Below, piece after piece: positions 55,163-64,000 of a stretch of DNA of 64,000 nt. The stretch comes from Erysipelotrichaceae bacterium (lineage in GTDB: Bacteria; Bacillota_I; Bacilli_A; Erysipelotrichales; Erysipelotrichaceae). The translations under genes and the position numbers were made by a program. The stretch's first letter is position 1. The number at the start of each line of letters is the position of its first letter. The stretch spans positions 492,860 to 556,859 of the forward strand of contig DPJD01000001.1 of NCBI GenBank assembly GCA_003543215.1. The letters run 5' to 3'. Under the pieces are notes generated by a model. It searched no databases. It saw only the letters and a program-made list of their open reading frames with translations, and was not told where the DNA came from.

Positions 55163-55522
55163 ATGGAAAACGTATTAAACACCTCAAATCGTATTTGGAA
55201 AGCTATGGAAGAAAAAAATGAATTGGTTTTTCTTGAATTAGTTCATGAAGAAGCTGAATTTGTGCATATGTCACGTACTTTAGATCGTAATAAAGAATTA
55301 AGTGTTATTTTGGAAAATGATATTGTTTATAAACATGTTGAATTTATTGAACATACAGTTAGAAAATTTGGAACGACTGAGATTATTCTTAATCGTTTGG
55401 ATTTAACGGCAGTCGTAAAAGGAAACGAAGTTGTAAATGCATTTGTTGTGACTGAAGTCTATACACCTGATAGCGAAGGTAAATTAAAACTAGCTTCATT
55501 AGCGTTTACTAAAAGAGTTTAG
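55163..55522 (+). CDS. NTF2-like (SnoaL/DUF4440-type) small protein, paralogue
   Basis: A 119-residue protein, the same length as the one at 48053 and similar along its length: RIWKAMEEKNELVFLELVHE, EFVHMSRTLDRNKEL, LDLTAVVKGNEVVNAFVVTEVY, LASLAFTK. It is expressed alone from a MerR-type promoter. A small binding or isomerase-like role in the same stress response is likely, without evidence for the substrate. Ribosome-binding site AAAGGAAACA. Confidence 0.82.
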   Translation: MENVLNTSNRIWKAMEEKNELVFLELVHEEAEFVHMSRTLDRNKELSVILENDIVYKHVEFIEHTVRKFGTTEIILNRLDLTAVVKGNEVVNAFVVTEVYTPDSEGKLKLASLAFTKRV

Positions 55523-55602
55523 TTCATATTAATCTAATAAATAACAATCTCTAATAATTTGATTTTTTACAAATCTATTTTTTATTGCAAAATATTAAAT
55601 TC

Positions 55603-56815
55603 GCAAATTGCAATATCAAGTCGTCCACTTTTTAAGTTGAAGAAACCAAGCGTCAGTTCATTGCTTGAATTTGATTGAAGTGGAACAGGATTGCTTCAGT
55701 TGGCGTAAGATACTTTAGGATCTTACGCGGTAAATGATTGAGTTTCTGTGTAAAACGTTGAATCTGATTGTCTGAGTAGTCTTTCAGCGATTTACCTTTC
55801 GGGAGATAGCGTCTTAAGAGACCGTTGTGATTCTCATTCGTGCCGCGTTCCAAAGAGGAATACGGATGGGTGAAATAAACATCACTGATACTGTGCAATG
55901 CATCCGAGAGACTTGCAAATTCTGAGCCATTATCACTGGTCACGCTTTTGAAGAGCTTGGCGAAGTGCGGATTGCCTTGCGTCATGGATTGAATCGCTTC
56001 TTTGACGGAAACTTCATCTTTCGCTTTGATCTTGAGGACAAGCATATAGCGCGTTAAGCGTTCGGTGAGCGTTAAGAGTACCGGTTCACCCTTCATCTTC
56101 TTCCCAATCACTGTATCGATCTCCCAGTGCCCGAATGTATTCCGTTCATTCACTTCTTGAGGACGGAGCTCAATGGATTGACCCAGGATACGCTTTCGTT
56201 CACGTGAATGCTTTGTCTTTGTCTTTCTTCTCAACTTCAACCACAGGTTCATATTATTGAGGTTCGCGATCAAACCTTCATCAATATAGCGATAGAGCGT
56301 CTTCGTGCAAACCATCGCATCCTGTTGATGTTCAGCTTCTTTTTTGAAACGTCCTACGACAGCGTCTGGAGACCACTTATCTTCCAAGATATGCTGAGTG
56401 ACATATTGGATGAAGGGTTCAACCTTCAAGAACTTCCCCTTGGCTTGGCAGGCACACCGATGTTTTTCATAGAGAAGTTGTCCGGTTTCGGCATAATAGT
56501 CGTGTGTATAGATCCGCTTGCCATTTGCGAGCTTGACTTGAATCACTGTCCCTCGTTTGATCTCATCGTTGATTGTGCTATGGCTGCGTTGAAGCTGTTT
56601 AGCGATGAAGCGATGGGACTTACCCAGTCGCTTCAGAACTTGAATTTCAATTCGTTCTTTGAGTCGGAGGTGTTGTCCTTTGTGCAAGGGCATTGTATCA
56701 TTGAGGTGCATCATTCATGGATCCTTTCTCATGTGTTTAGCAACTTAATGATACTTGGATTCTGTGAGTGGTGCTTTTACTTTGCCTCGGTGGACGACTT
56801 CATTTTACAATTCGC
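55603..56815 (-). mobile_element. IS30-family insertion sequence, intact
   Basis: About 1.21 kb bounded by inverted repeats. The left end starts GCAAATTGCAATATCAAGTC and the reverse complement of the right end starts GCGAATTGTAAAATGAAGTC; both continue GTCCAC. It carries one intact transposase on the minus strand. A truncated, mutated relative lies at 24242-24911. A target duplication could not be defined. Confidence 0.9.
55653..56714 (-). CDS. IS30-family transposase
   Basis: A 353-residue transposase. The N-terminal helix-turn-helix is in HLRLKERIEIQVLKRLGKSH and FIAKQLQRSHSTINDEIKRG. The DDE core is FGHWEIDTVIG (first Asp), TSDNGSEFASL (second Asp) and SSLERGTNENHNGLLR with the Glu, ending KLNHLPRKILKYLTPTEA. 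No lesions. Higher GC content than its surroundings agrees with recent arrival. Confidence 0.94.
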   Translation of the reverse strand: MMHLNDTMPLHKGQHLRLKERIEIQVLKRLGKSHRFIAKQLQRSHSTINDEIKRGTVIQVKLANGKRIYTHDYYAETGQLLYEKHRCACQAKGKFLKVEPFIQYVTQHILEDKWSPDAVVGRFKKEAEHQQDAMVCTKTLYRYIDEGLIANLNNMNLWLKLRRKTKTKHSRERKRILGQSIELRPQEVNERNTFGHWEIDTVIGKKMKGEPVLLTLTERLTRYMLVLKIKAKDEVSVKEAIQSMTQGNPHFAKLFKSVTSDNGSEFASLSDALHSISDVYFTHPYSSLERGTNENHNGLLRRYLPKGKSLKDYSDNQIQRFTQKLNHLPRKILKYLTPTEAILFHFNQIQAMN

Positions 56816-57000
56816 CGTTTTTTTTTATTTTCTATAGAGTTAACGTATTTCAATCAACGGGCGGGTGTGGGGATAGTAAATTAAAATGTCATGATGATCT
56901 TTATTCAGATCATCAAGCAATGAATTCATAGATAAAGGTGGAGAGAATCGTTTAAAATAAGAAGTAATAACCATGTATCGATGATAGGAGAATATCAATC

Positions 57001-57870
57001 ATGTTTCGTAAGTTTGAGAACGCATATGAAGAACAACTAGCATCCGATATTATCGCAAAGATAGATCAAGGGGAGCGATGGATATTTCAGGGAGCAGACA
57101 ACAGCTCTGATTTTGGAGGATTCATGGATAGACTTTTCTTTCGTCATGAAGATACGTATGGGACCTTTTGTGCCAGTATTTACTGTGGTAAACTCCGATT
57201 TCAAATTGGCTTTAATACAGATATGCCAGATGAAATCTCAGATGAATTATTGACGTTAATGACTAAGGCTAGAACTCAATTAGGCACCTTAACAAGTGTC
57301 TGGTATCCACCGGATAATGAGAAGCTCCATCAGTTCATATTTACAAATCTGCCTTGGAAAGCCAAAGGTCACAAAACACATGAGCTTACTTTCAAGAAGA
57401 ATAATGAGTATAAAGAACTAAAATTACCTAAGAATATTCGCATTATTCCATTTGAGAAAAGGTATCTAGAGGCAAGCTGCAATCTGCTCGACGCATCTTT
57501 ATCGCATACATTGGATGATCCAAAGTCCCGCGTCTTTTTTAATCATAAAGAAGCTTATTTATCTGATTGGATTGAAAAAGCTGAAATGAATGATTGTTGT
57601 GTCATGCTTGAGAATGGAGATTTGGCAGGTATATACATTCTAAAAGGATCTGAAATAGATCTGATGGCTATTCATGTAAGTAGGCAAGGGAATGGTTTAG
57701 GAAGTCTATTATTACACCATGCACGTGAACATATCTTTGCCGTTGAAAATAATGAGCCACATTTATATTGCATCGATCGAAACCCGCACGCACTACGATT
57801 TTACCTGAGAGAAGGCATGGAGATAACAGGACACTCGGGATATGCTTTTTTTGAAGCTCTTACTGAATGA
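57001..57870 (+). CDS. GNAT-family N-acetyltransferase
   Basis: A 289-residue protein. The N-terminal half is not recognised. The C-terminal 150 residues (IRIIPFEKRYLEASCNLLDA onward) form a GNAT domain with the acetyl-CoA loop in LMAIHVSRQGNGLGSLLLHH (R/Q-x-x-G-x-G) near residue 222, ending in LRFYLREGMEITGHSGY. The acceptor cannot be predicted. Single gene; ribosome-binding site TAGGAGAATATC. It follows the IS30 element by about 185 bp. Confidence 0.85.
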   Translation: MFRKFENAYEEQLASDIIAKIDQGERWIFQGADNSSDFGGFMDRLFFRHEDTYGTFCASIYCGKLRFQIGFNTDMPDEISDELLTLMTKARTQLGTLTSVWYPPDNEKLHQFIFTNLPWKAKGHKTHELTFKKNNEYKELKLPKNIRIIPFEKRYLEASCNLLDASLSHTLDDPKSRVFFNHKEAYLSDWIEKAEMNDCCVMLENGDLAGIYILKGSEIDLMAIHVSRQGNGLGSLLLHHAREHIFAVENNEPHLYCIDRNPHALRFYLREGMEITGHSGYAFFEALTE

Positions 57871-58068
57871 TCCATTCTACATATTTGATTAAAAAATTTC
57901 ATCAATTTTATAGAGCATGTGTTTTCTTCTGTTAAAAGGTAACCCTACTGGATGCACCCTTGTGTTGTTGTGTTAAACAAAGCTTCTTGATCAAATAAAA
58001 ATCGAATCAATTTGTGAACGGATCCGATCTTGTCTCGTATTTAATTTGAATAATATTGAATCAATGAT

Positions 58069-58953
58069 TTACTCTAACATCTTAGGTTTAATCCAACTTA
58101 TCCAACCCAACATCCATAGGAGTAAGAGTATATGCAAAACATCATTCTCATTAAACCAGATGCCTGTTTGTTGGTATAAAGGACGCGCATAACCCGAAAA
58201 CAAGGCGACGAAATAAGCAAGATTGACAACTAGAAAAATACACCACCAAATAAACAAGCGTTTATGGATAAAGATATGTCGCTGTGTGTAGTCGGTCCAC
58301 ATTAGGATAAGGATATTGAGTGATAAAAAGATCAACATAAACTCATAGGTGAGTAAGAACTTCACAGGAAGGATCATGCCCAAACCTTGAAGCAGGGTAT
58401 ACATGAACACACTTAGCAGGGCTAAAATCTGTAGTTTAATTGCGGTTTTAGATGAGTGAAACCCACTGTAAGCGACGAGTAAGGCATTGATGCTTATAAC
58501 CGTCAGTGTCATGTAAAACAACTCGACCCCATGCGTGAACCGGCAACTTTCATAAAGAGCACATTTTAAATCCGCTCCAAACGCTTGATAACTGATGCCC
58601 GCAAAGATCGCACCCAAGCCCCAAAATATAAAGTTGATGCCCATCCACTTCGTAACGAATGATTTGTGTCGAAGATAGACGATTCCAAGATACAGGATCA
58701 CCAAGCCTAAAGCAAAGACCAAGATGGTGGAGGAAGGTTGCTGAAGATGTAGATTTAGTTGAGTGAGGGATACATAAGGCATGGATGCAAGGTACTGATT
58801 AAAATTAGTCTTTGGAGTTAAAGCGATTTGATCTACTTTACTTGCAAAACTGAATCCAACAAAGCCTAGAAGAGCAAAGAGACACATCCACACTGCATTG
58901 CGGTTGAGGTTTTTCATAATATCATCATAGCGAATATGAGAGATTAAGACCAT
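58069..58953 (-). CDS. Multi-pass membrane protein of unknown function
   Basis: About 282-294 residues with seven to eight membrane segments. ATG at 58917 (MKNLNRNAVW) is a better start than the upstream GTG/ATG frame start because the first membrane helix follows at once. NFIFWGLGAIFAGISYQAFG has a tract of small and aromatic residues recalling ceramidase/DUF6962-like or seven-helix hydrolase-type proteins, but I cannot assign a family. The Cys pair in DLKCALYESCRF probably lies outside. Single gene, 55 bases from the msrAB stop and on the same strand, so cotranscription is possible. Confidence 0.65.
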   Translation of the reverse strand: MVLISHIRYDDIMKNLNRNAVWMCLFALLGFVGFSFASKVDQIALTPKTNFNQYLASMPYVSLTQLNLHLQQPSSTILVFALGLVILYLGIVYLRHKSFVTKWMGINFIFWGLGAIFAGISYQAFGADLKCALYESCRFTHGVELFYMTLTVISINALLVAYSGFHSSKTAIKLQILALLSVFMYTLLQGLGMILPVKFLLTYEFMLIFLSLNILILMWTDYTQRHIFIHKRLFIWWCIFLVVNLAYFVALFSGYARPLYQQTGIWFNENDVLHILLLLWMLGWISWIKPKMLE

Positions 58954-59007
58954 AGATTAACGTCATATCAATCGTATTAAGGTGAAAATATAAGTTTTTG
59001 TCTAGGT

Positions 59008-60081
59008 TCACTCAAATAGAAAGAGCAGATACCCATAACCCATCTCTTCCGTTTGATCCACTGGAATGAATTTTAGTGCCGAACCATTGATGCAATAACG
59101 CAAGCCACCCGATTCAATGGGTCCATCATCGAACACATGACCAAGATGCGAATCCGCACTGCGTGAGCGTACCTCGACACGATCCATCGCATTCGAACCA
59201 TCCACTTTGAATCTTAGTACTTCTTCAAGGATGGGTTGAGTAAAACTCGGCCAACCCGAACCGGAATCATATTTTGCAAGTGAGCTGAACAGTGGTTCGC
59301 CACTTACGACATCCACATAGATACCTTTATCTTTGAGGTTGGTATATTCATGTTCAAAACGTGCATCTGTTGCGTTGTCTTGGGTGACAGCAATCTGTTT
59401 TGATGTGAGCTTTTCTTTGATTTCTTCATCACTGAGTGGAGGATAGTCTTCTGGATTGATCATCAGGTATTCATCTAAATAGCGATCGAGGTTGATGTGG
59501 CAATATCCACTTGGGTTCTTCGCCAAATAATCTTGATGGTAATCTTCAGCACGATAAAAGTTTTCGAGTGCTTTGTTTTCAATGACGATGTCTTCATCCC
59601 ATTTCAACTGTTCTAGATTCAACAAGGTCTCTATAATTGATCGCTCCTCTTCATTGATAGAATAGATGCCGGTTCGATATTGTGTTCCAACATCATTGCC
59701 TTGTTTGTTTAGGCTGGTCGGATCGACAATTTTAAAGTAATGAATGATCAGACTTTCCAAGGAAACGATGGAGGCATCATACGTGACTTCCACAGTCTCC
59801 GTGTACCTAGTGTTCCCTAAGATGACTTGTTCATATTTAGGGTTTTCAATCGTTCCATTGGCATAGCCACTGATCGCATCCTCTACACCATCGATTCGTT
59901 CAAAAAATGCTTCAACACCCCAAAAGCAGCCTCCAGCAAAATATGCTTTTTGAATGGAAGGGGCTTGTTTAAGCAGTGTCCTTACATTTGTATAAACAGC
60001 AGGGGTAGAATCAACTGTAGCTTGAGTACAACTGGATAAAAGTAGTCCGATCATAACAAAAAATAGGGGTATTCTTTTCAT
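59008..60081 (-). CDS. msrAB: Peptide methionine sulfoxide reductase MsrA-MsrB fusion lipoprotein
   Basis: About 357 residues from ATG 60081, chosen because AAGGAG lies upstream and a lipoprotein signal ([18 protein letters not shown]) follows; an earlier in-frame start has no such site. MsrA domain: [18 protein letters not shown] with the active Cys, and [10 protein letters not shown]. MsrB domain from about residue 220: [23 protein letters not shown] and [13 protein letters not shown] with the catalytic Cys. Together they repair both epimers of methionine sulfoxide in surface proteins. The cysteines of the MsrB zinc site seem absent, as in some family members. Confidence 0.96.
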   Translation of the reverse strand: MKRIPLFFVMIGLLLSSCTQATVDSTPAVYTNVRTLLKQAPSIQKAYFAGGCFWGVEAFFERIDGVEDAISGYANGTIENPKYEQVILGNTRYTETVEVTYDASIVSLESLIIHYFKIVDPTSLNKQGNDVGTQYRTGIYSINEEERSIIETLLNLEQLKWDEDIVIENKALENFYRAEDYHQDYLAKNPSGYCHINLDRYLDEYLMINPEDYPPLSDEEIKEKLTSKQIAVTQDNATDARFEHEYTNLKDKGIYVDVVSGEPLFSSLAKYDSGSGWPSFTQPILEEVLRFKVDGSNAMDRVEVRSRSADSHLGHVFDDGPIESGGLRYCINGSALKFIPVDQTEEMGYGYLLFLFE

Positions 60082-60320
60082 CTTTGTTTGCTCCTTGTGG
60101 TGTTTTTGGGAAGGGTACGCTGAATAAAATTTCATATGAATCGATCAGTAAATAAGAGATTGAAGTCATCAAGCATCATTTCATGTTTTTGTTTATTATC
60201 TGTGATAGTTGAAGTATAACGCTGAATCTAGTTGTCGTCCTTTAAAACGCTCAAACAATCAATAAAAAATCAGGAATCCTTAAGTGGAATTCCTGATTTA
60301 GTTCACACGATTTAAATGCA

Positions 60321-61361
60321 TTATTCCCAGCTGATTTCAAAATCGATGGGAACGAGTTGGATGTAGGTCGTGCCAGGTTGGAAAACGATTTCTTCTTTAT
60401 CATCGGTGAACCAATGTGTATAATCGTCTTCAAAATCTTTGATCCAATACCCTGAAATATGTTTACCATTGATGAAATAATCCGCATCGCCAGCATATTT
60501 CAATTCAACAAGTACGTATCCACTAACTTTTGTATGTTCCGCGTACTGTACGATGACATTATTGGCAAATATTTGTGTATCATCAAGGGCATCAATGTGC
60601 ACTTTATCATTGATGAAGCGTTTATAGTGACCTTCAGTCGCATCGAATTCATAGGTGACTTTATTGGGAGTCGTGGTAGGATAATCGATTTCAACCGATG
60701 TAGCTACATCATCACTGGTACTGAAATCTTCTTCATCAAAACTGAAGTGATCCTTCGCCCAAACATCAGGAAAGTCTTCTGAAGCATCTTTTAAGGCGAT
60801 ATAGGCATTATGGGGAGCGGGTTTATCACTTGTTCTAAAGAAATACGAATCATTGATTCCCGCAACGGCATCAAAACGATAGGGCACATAGATTTTTGTC
60901 AGCAGGTCAAGTGCGTTGACGGAATCTGGATTCTTGGTACCATTTTGTGCGACTGATCCTGCGCCACCATAATGGACGAGTGCGGTTTGCCATTCATTGA
61001 AGATACGTACAAAGGGCACACGAATCGATCTTAAGGGCCCAACTTTTTCTGGAAATTCTCCTTCAAAGATCGCCATAAAGCGTGTCTCCATGTATTCTTC
61101 TTTGATGACTTCATAGACCACATCGGCTTGGCTCAAGCCATAATGAGGACGAGCGACAGAAGAGTTGTTGATCAAAACAGCGACGGCTTTGTATTTCTGC
61201 GTTTCACCTTCTTCTAAAGGGGAGCCATCAAACTGATTGCGAATCACTTCTACCTCTGGTTCGACAATGACTTCCTCTTCTTCTTCAACTTCTTCAACCG
61301 GTGCACTACAACCAATCAGTAAAAGTAAGACCATAAACATCATTATTATCTTTTTAGACAT
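60321..61361 (-). CDS. DUF3048 (YerB-like) lipoprotein
   Basis: About 346 residues from ATG 61361, placed by CAAGGAGAAAG upstream. Signal MSKKIIMMFMVLLLLIGC gives lipidation at Cys18 or so, followed by a Glu-rich linker (EEVEEEEEVIVEPEVEV). The body has the DUF3048 pattern: AVLINNSSVARPHYGLSQAD, YEVIKEEYMETRFMAIF and VGPLRSIRVPFVRI, with the C-terminal half (ISGYWIKDFEDDYTHWFTDD). The YerB family is widespread in Bacillota; no function is established that I can state. Single gene. Confidence 0.9.
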   Translation of the reverse strand: MSKKIIMMFMVLLLLIGCSAPVEEVEEEEEVIVEPEVEVIRNQFDGSPLEEGETQKYKAVAVLINNSSVARPHYGLSQADVVYEVIKEEYMETRFMAIFEGEFPEKVGPLRSIRVPFVRIFNEWQTALVHYGGAGSVAQNGTKNPDSVNALDLLTKIYVPYRFDAVAGINDSYFFRTSDKPAPHNAYIALKDASEDFPDVWAKDHFSFDEEDFSTSDDVATSVEIDYPTTTPNKVTYEFDATEGHYKRFINDKVHIDALDDTQIFANNVIVQYAEHTKVSGYVLVELKYAGDADYFINGKHISGYWIKDFEDDYTHWFTDDKEEIVFQPGTTYIQLVPIDFEISWE

Positions 61362-61599
61362 TAAACTTTCTCCTTGTAACAATTTCAATTATAAACAAAA
61401 ACAAGCACCTTTTTTAAATGAATTATGAAATCATCTTTTTTTGAAACGATAAATACTAAAATGATTACTCGTAATGGAGTATTTAGTAATTATTATGAGG
61501 GATGAGTTTATTGAGGTGTATCAACAGATGTTATATTGTATGTGTAAGTGTTGAAGTTTAAGCTTCGAAGTTTAGAACTTTAGCGTCAAGAGGTGTACA

Positions 61600-62088
61600 A
61601 TGCTTGGACCGATATTATTTGAAAGCGATCGCATTATAGTGCGGCCATTTCATCAAGAGGATATCTTGACTTTTTTGGCGTATCGTCAAGATAAGGATAT
61701 TGAGCGGTACCAGGGTTGGAAAGACTACAGTTTAAAGTACGCACAAGACTTTGTGGAATGGGCGTGTAAGAGTTCCATCTCAGCGGGTAAGACGCAATTG
61801 GCTTTGGTTTTAAAAGAGACGAATACCATGTTTGGAGACATCTATCTGAATTTCGAAAAGACGCATATTGATCTGGGGTATACCTGTGCGATCGCTTATC
61901 AGAAAAAAGGATACATGACAGAAATCTTGAATGTTGTGTTATCACAGCTTTATCAAGACCTTCACCTTACGATTCGTACTGAAATTGATGTTCGAAATAC
62001 TGATAGTATCCGTCTGTGCGAGCGATTGGAGTTCAAACAAATTGATCTTGTGGATGGATTTGTCGTGATGGAAAGAAATTTGGAATAA
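61600..62088 (+). CDS. GNAT-family acetyltransferase (RimJ/RimL-like)
   Basis: A 162-residue acetyltransferase. IIVRPFHQEDILTFLAYRQD at the N-terminus and DLGYTCAIAYQKKGYMTEIL (acetyl-CoA loop Q/K-x-x-G-Y, about residue 107) are typical, with the end NTDSIRLCERLEFKQIDLVD. No partner genes. Whether it modifies a ribosomal protein, antibiotic or metabolite is unknown. Start ATG after TCAAGAGGTG. Confidence 0.88.
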   Translation: MLGPILFESDRIIVRPFHQEDILTFLAYRQDKDIERYQGWKDYSLKYAQDFVEWACKSSISAGKTQLALVLKETNTMFGDIYLNFEKTHIDLGYTCAIAYQKKGYMTEILNVVLSQLYQDLHLTIRTEIDVRNTDSIRLCERLEFKQIDLVDGFVVMERNLE

Positions 62089-62469
62089 TCCGTTTTTATA
62101 AATTACTTCTTGAATTGTAGATAAGTTTGTTGGAAACGAGGTATCATCTGTTGTTAGTATCGATCTTATCGCTAATCTGAAATTAAATGTGACGTAATTG
62201 TGTATCGATTGAGGTGTTCTTAGAAACATTTTTTTATGTATCCCTTAAATGATGCCAAACATCAATTTGCTTCATCATATTGAGTTTAATTATGGGTTTT
62301 ATGATATAAGTGGCTCACGTACGTGTGCTGGCGATTTAACAGAAGTCGATGGTCAAGTTTTCGCAGCATTTAATCATCAAAATCAAGCTTAGATCATATC
62401 TGGTTCACGATTAGAAAATGATGAATTCGAGGCTATTTTAAAGAATAATTGTGCTTTCAAAATATGCTA
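62089..62469. other. Spacer with a probable gene remnant
   Basis: On the plus strand a frame from ATG 62249 reads PNINLLHHIEFNYGFYDISG, then SRTCAGDLTEVDGQVFAAFN, is cut by TAG at about 62390, and continues IISGSRLENDEFEAILKNN to TGA. It looks like protein-coding sequence with a stop, but I cannot identify the family. Nothing else is seen. Confidence 0.35.
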
Positions 62470-62518
62470 TTGACATCAGAAAGCGTTTACACTATTATTT
62501 AAGTATAACGGTAAACAA
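62470..62518 (+). promoter_or_regulatory. Promoter and operator of the second LacI gene
   Basis: -35 TTGACA (62470-62475), 17-bp spacer, -10 TATTAT (62493-62498). The operator AAGTATAACGGTAAACAA (62501-62518) reads, on the other strand, almost as the palindrome AAGTTTACCGTTAAACTT found before the next gene. Confidence 0.8.
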
Positions 62519-62521
62519 AAC

Positions 62522-63535
62522 ATGATATCGATTGTAGAAATTGCAAAAATGGCTCGTGTCAGTAAGATGACGGTTTCGAATGTCATTAATAAAAAGTATG
62601 ACAAAGTATCTCAAGAAACTAGAGAAAGAATTGAAAAGATATTGGCTGAGCATAATTACACGCCAAACTTATTTGCGCGAAATTTAAAGAGCAACAAATC
62701 TAAAATTGTGTTGTTTGCGATACCTCAGACGTTGGAGAACGACCCGAACAAGAACTCAACATTTAGCAATCCGTTTTATGGAGAACTTATCAACAGTGTT
62801 GAATATAATTTGAGAAAATCAGGTTACTTTCTGATGTTGCGATTCATTACGGATGAAGAAGTGCTGAACAAGTTGATCGTTAATTGGAATATCGATGGTG
62901 TTGTCGTTCTAGGTGCCATTAATAGAGAGATTAATACGGTATTCAAAAATATCGAAGTGCCAATCGTGTTTGTGGATACATATGCTGCTGAATCAGGCTT
63001 TGATACGATAAATGTGGAAGATTATAAAGGAGCATATGATGCTGTTTCTTATTTGATTGAGTCAGGTAAAAGGAAGATTGCGATGGCTGCCAGCTCAGTG
63101 CTTGAGATGGGAGTTGCAAGAATCCGATATGATGGTTATCGTAGTGCGTTAGAGAATAATCGGATCGAGTTTCAGGAAAACTGGTTTTTTGAAGGGTTTC
63201 CATCAAGTGAATCAGGTGAAGAGATAGGATTTAAAATCGCAGCTAGAAAAAAAGATTTTGATGCTGTGTTTGTGTTTTCGGATATGATGGCGATCGGTGT
63301 TATGAAGAGTCTTAGAAAGAATAAGGTCAAGATACCGGAAGATATTGCGATTGTTGGGTTTGATGGTCTCTATATTGGAGATCTGATTGAACCTCGATTA
63401 AGCACAGTGAAACAGAACATTGTGGCTAAAGGTGAGAAGGTCGTTGAAGTGCTGCTTCGAAAAGTGCAGGGCCATTCAAGTGAGATTGAACAAGTTGTCT
63501 TACCAGTTGAATTATTGAAGAAGGAATCTGTTTAG
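62522..63535 (+). CDS. LacI-family regulator of an alpha-glucosidase locus
   Basis: A 337-residue regulator. Helix-turn-helix SIVEIAKMARVSKMTVSNVI (residues 3-22), hinge LFARNLKSN, then the two-lobed sensor (VVVLGAINREINTVF, VPIVFVDTYA, IPEDIAIVGFDGLYIGDLI). It begins only four bases after its own operator, so autorepression is likely, and the ATG lacks a good upstream ribosome-binding site (possibly leaderless or short-leader). The gene downstream is a GH13 glucosidase with the same operator, so an alpha-glucoside is the probable signal. Confidence 0.92.
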   Translation: MISIVEIAKMARVSKMTVSNVINKKYDKVSQETRERIEKILAEHNYTPNLFARNLKSNKSKIVLFAIPQTLENDPNKNSTFSNPFYGELINSVEYNLRKSGYFLMLRFITDEEVLNKLIVNWNIDGVVVLGAINREINTVFKNIEVPIVFVDTYAAESGFDTINVEDYKGAYDAVSYLIESGKRKIAMAASSVLEMGVARIRYDGYRSALENNRIEFQENWFFEGFPSSESGEEIGFKIAARKKDFDAVFVFSDMMAIGVMKSLRKNKVKIPEDIAIVGFDGLYIGDLIEPRLSTVKQNIVAKGEKVVEVLLRKVQGHSSEIEQVVLPVELLKKESV

Positions 63536-63557
63536 CCTGATTTTTATTTAAAATTTT

Positions 63558-63575
63558 AAGTTTACCGTTAAACTT
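63558..63575. promoter_or_regulatory. LacI-type operator before the GH13 gene
   Basis: AAGTTTACCGTTAAACTT: arms AAGTTTA and TAAACTT around CCGT, matching the operator at 62501-62518. It overlaps the leader of the glucosidase gene and ends eight bases before its start region. Confidence 0.8.
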
Positions 63576-63577
63576 AA

Positions 63578-64000
<423 letters not shown>

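Overview
The window is AT-rich DNA from a low-GC Bacillota or Mollicutes-related bacterium that uses the standard genetic code: many genes end in TGA, TGG is the ordinary Trp codon, and Shine-Dalgarno sites are strong. A cell-wall-poor relative of the Acholeplasma or Erysipelotrichia type would fit (diacylglycerol glucosyltransferase-type gene, DegV, MsrAB and YerB-type lipoproteins, preQ0 salvage). The species cannot be read from the sequence. No complete tRNA or rRNA gene was seen.

The main organising feature is a repeat of about 144 bp present four times in direct orientation (15836-15979, 26984-27127, 33954-34096, 46762-46905). Each copy starts with tandem TGGGTCAC motifs and ends in a segment that looks like the 3' end of a tRNA-Gly gene. 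Two copies are followed by further TGGGTCAC/GTGACCCA motifs. This is the architecture expected of tyrosine-integrase attachment sites, so the window reads as a tandem stack of genomic-island cassettes at a tRNA-Gly site. No integrase gene is visible in the window.

Cassette A (1-15979) is a defence island. It holds a type I restriction HsdR, an RloC-like zinc-hook ATPase, a SIR2-like protein, a NERD-like nuclease with a small membrane partner, and a DUF2971-like protein. It also has a SHOCT gene broken by an IS3-family element, a frameshifted MerR gene, and a HicA-HicB-SecB-like toxin-antitoxin-chaperone module. Cassette B (15980-27127) holds IS remnants (IS256, IS30), an intact IS1595 element, and a TetR-controlled envelope/lipid cluster: patatin, radical SAM, DegV, papain-like protein and GT4 glycosyltransferase. 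It ends with a decayed paralogue of the SHOCT gene.

Cassette C (27128-34096) is a maltodextrin locus: LacI regulator with two palindromic operators, a GH13 enzyme and an ABC importer without its ATPase. Cassette D (34097-46905) is a cofactor island. It has an FMN-riboswitch riboflavin operon, pdxST with a divergent MocR/PdxR regulator, a preQ1-riboswitch queT-queF pair, and a compact folE-folP-folB-folK-HD operon of different base style, followed by a NADAR pseudogene.

Region E (46906-64000) starts with a MerR regulon. Five promoters with 19-bp spacers and the same TGTAGTnACTACA-like operator drive aldo/keto reductases, two NTF2-like proteins, an MFS exporter and an esterase/FMN-reductase group. 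Then come an intact IS30 element, acetyltransferases, a membrane protein, an MsrAB lipoprotein and a DUF3048 lipoprotein. The window ends with a second LacI regulator and the start of a GH13 alpha-glucosidase gene.
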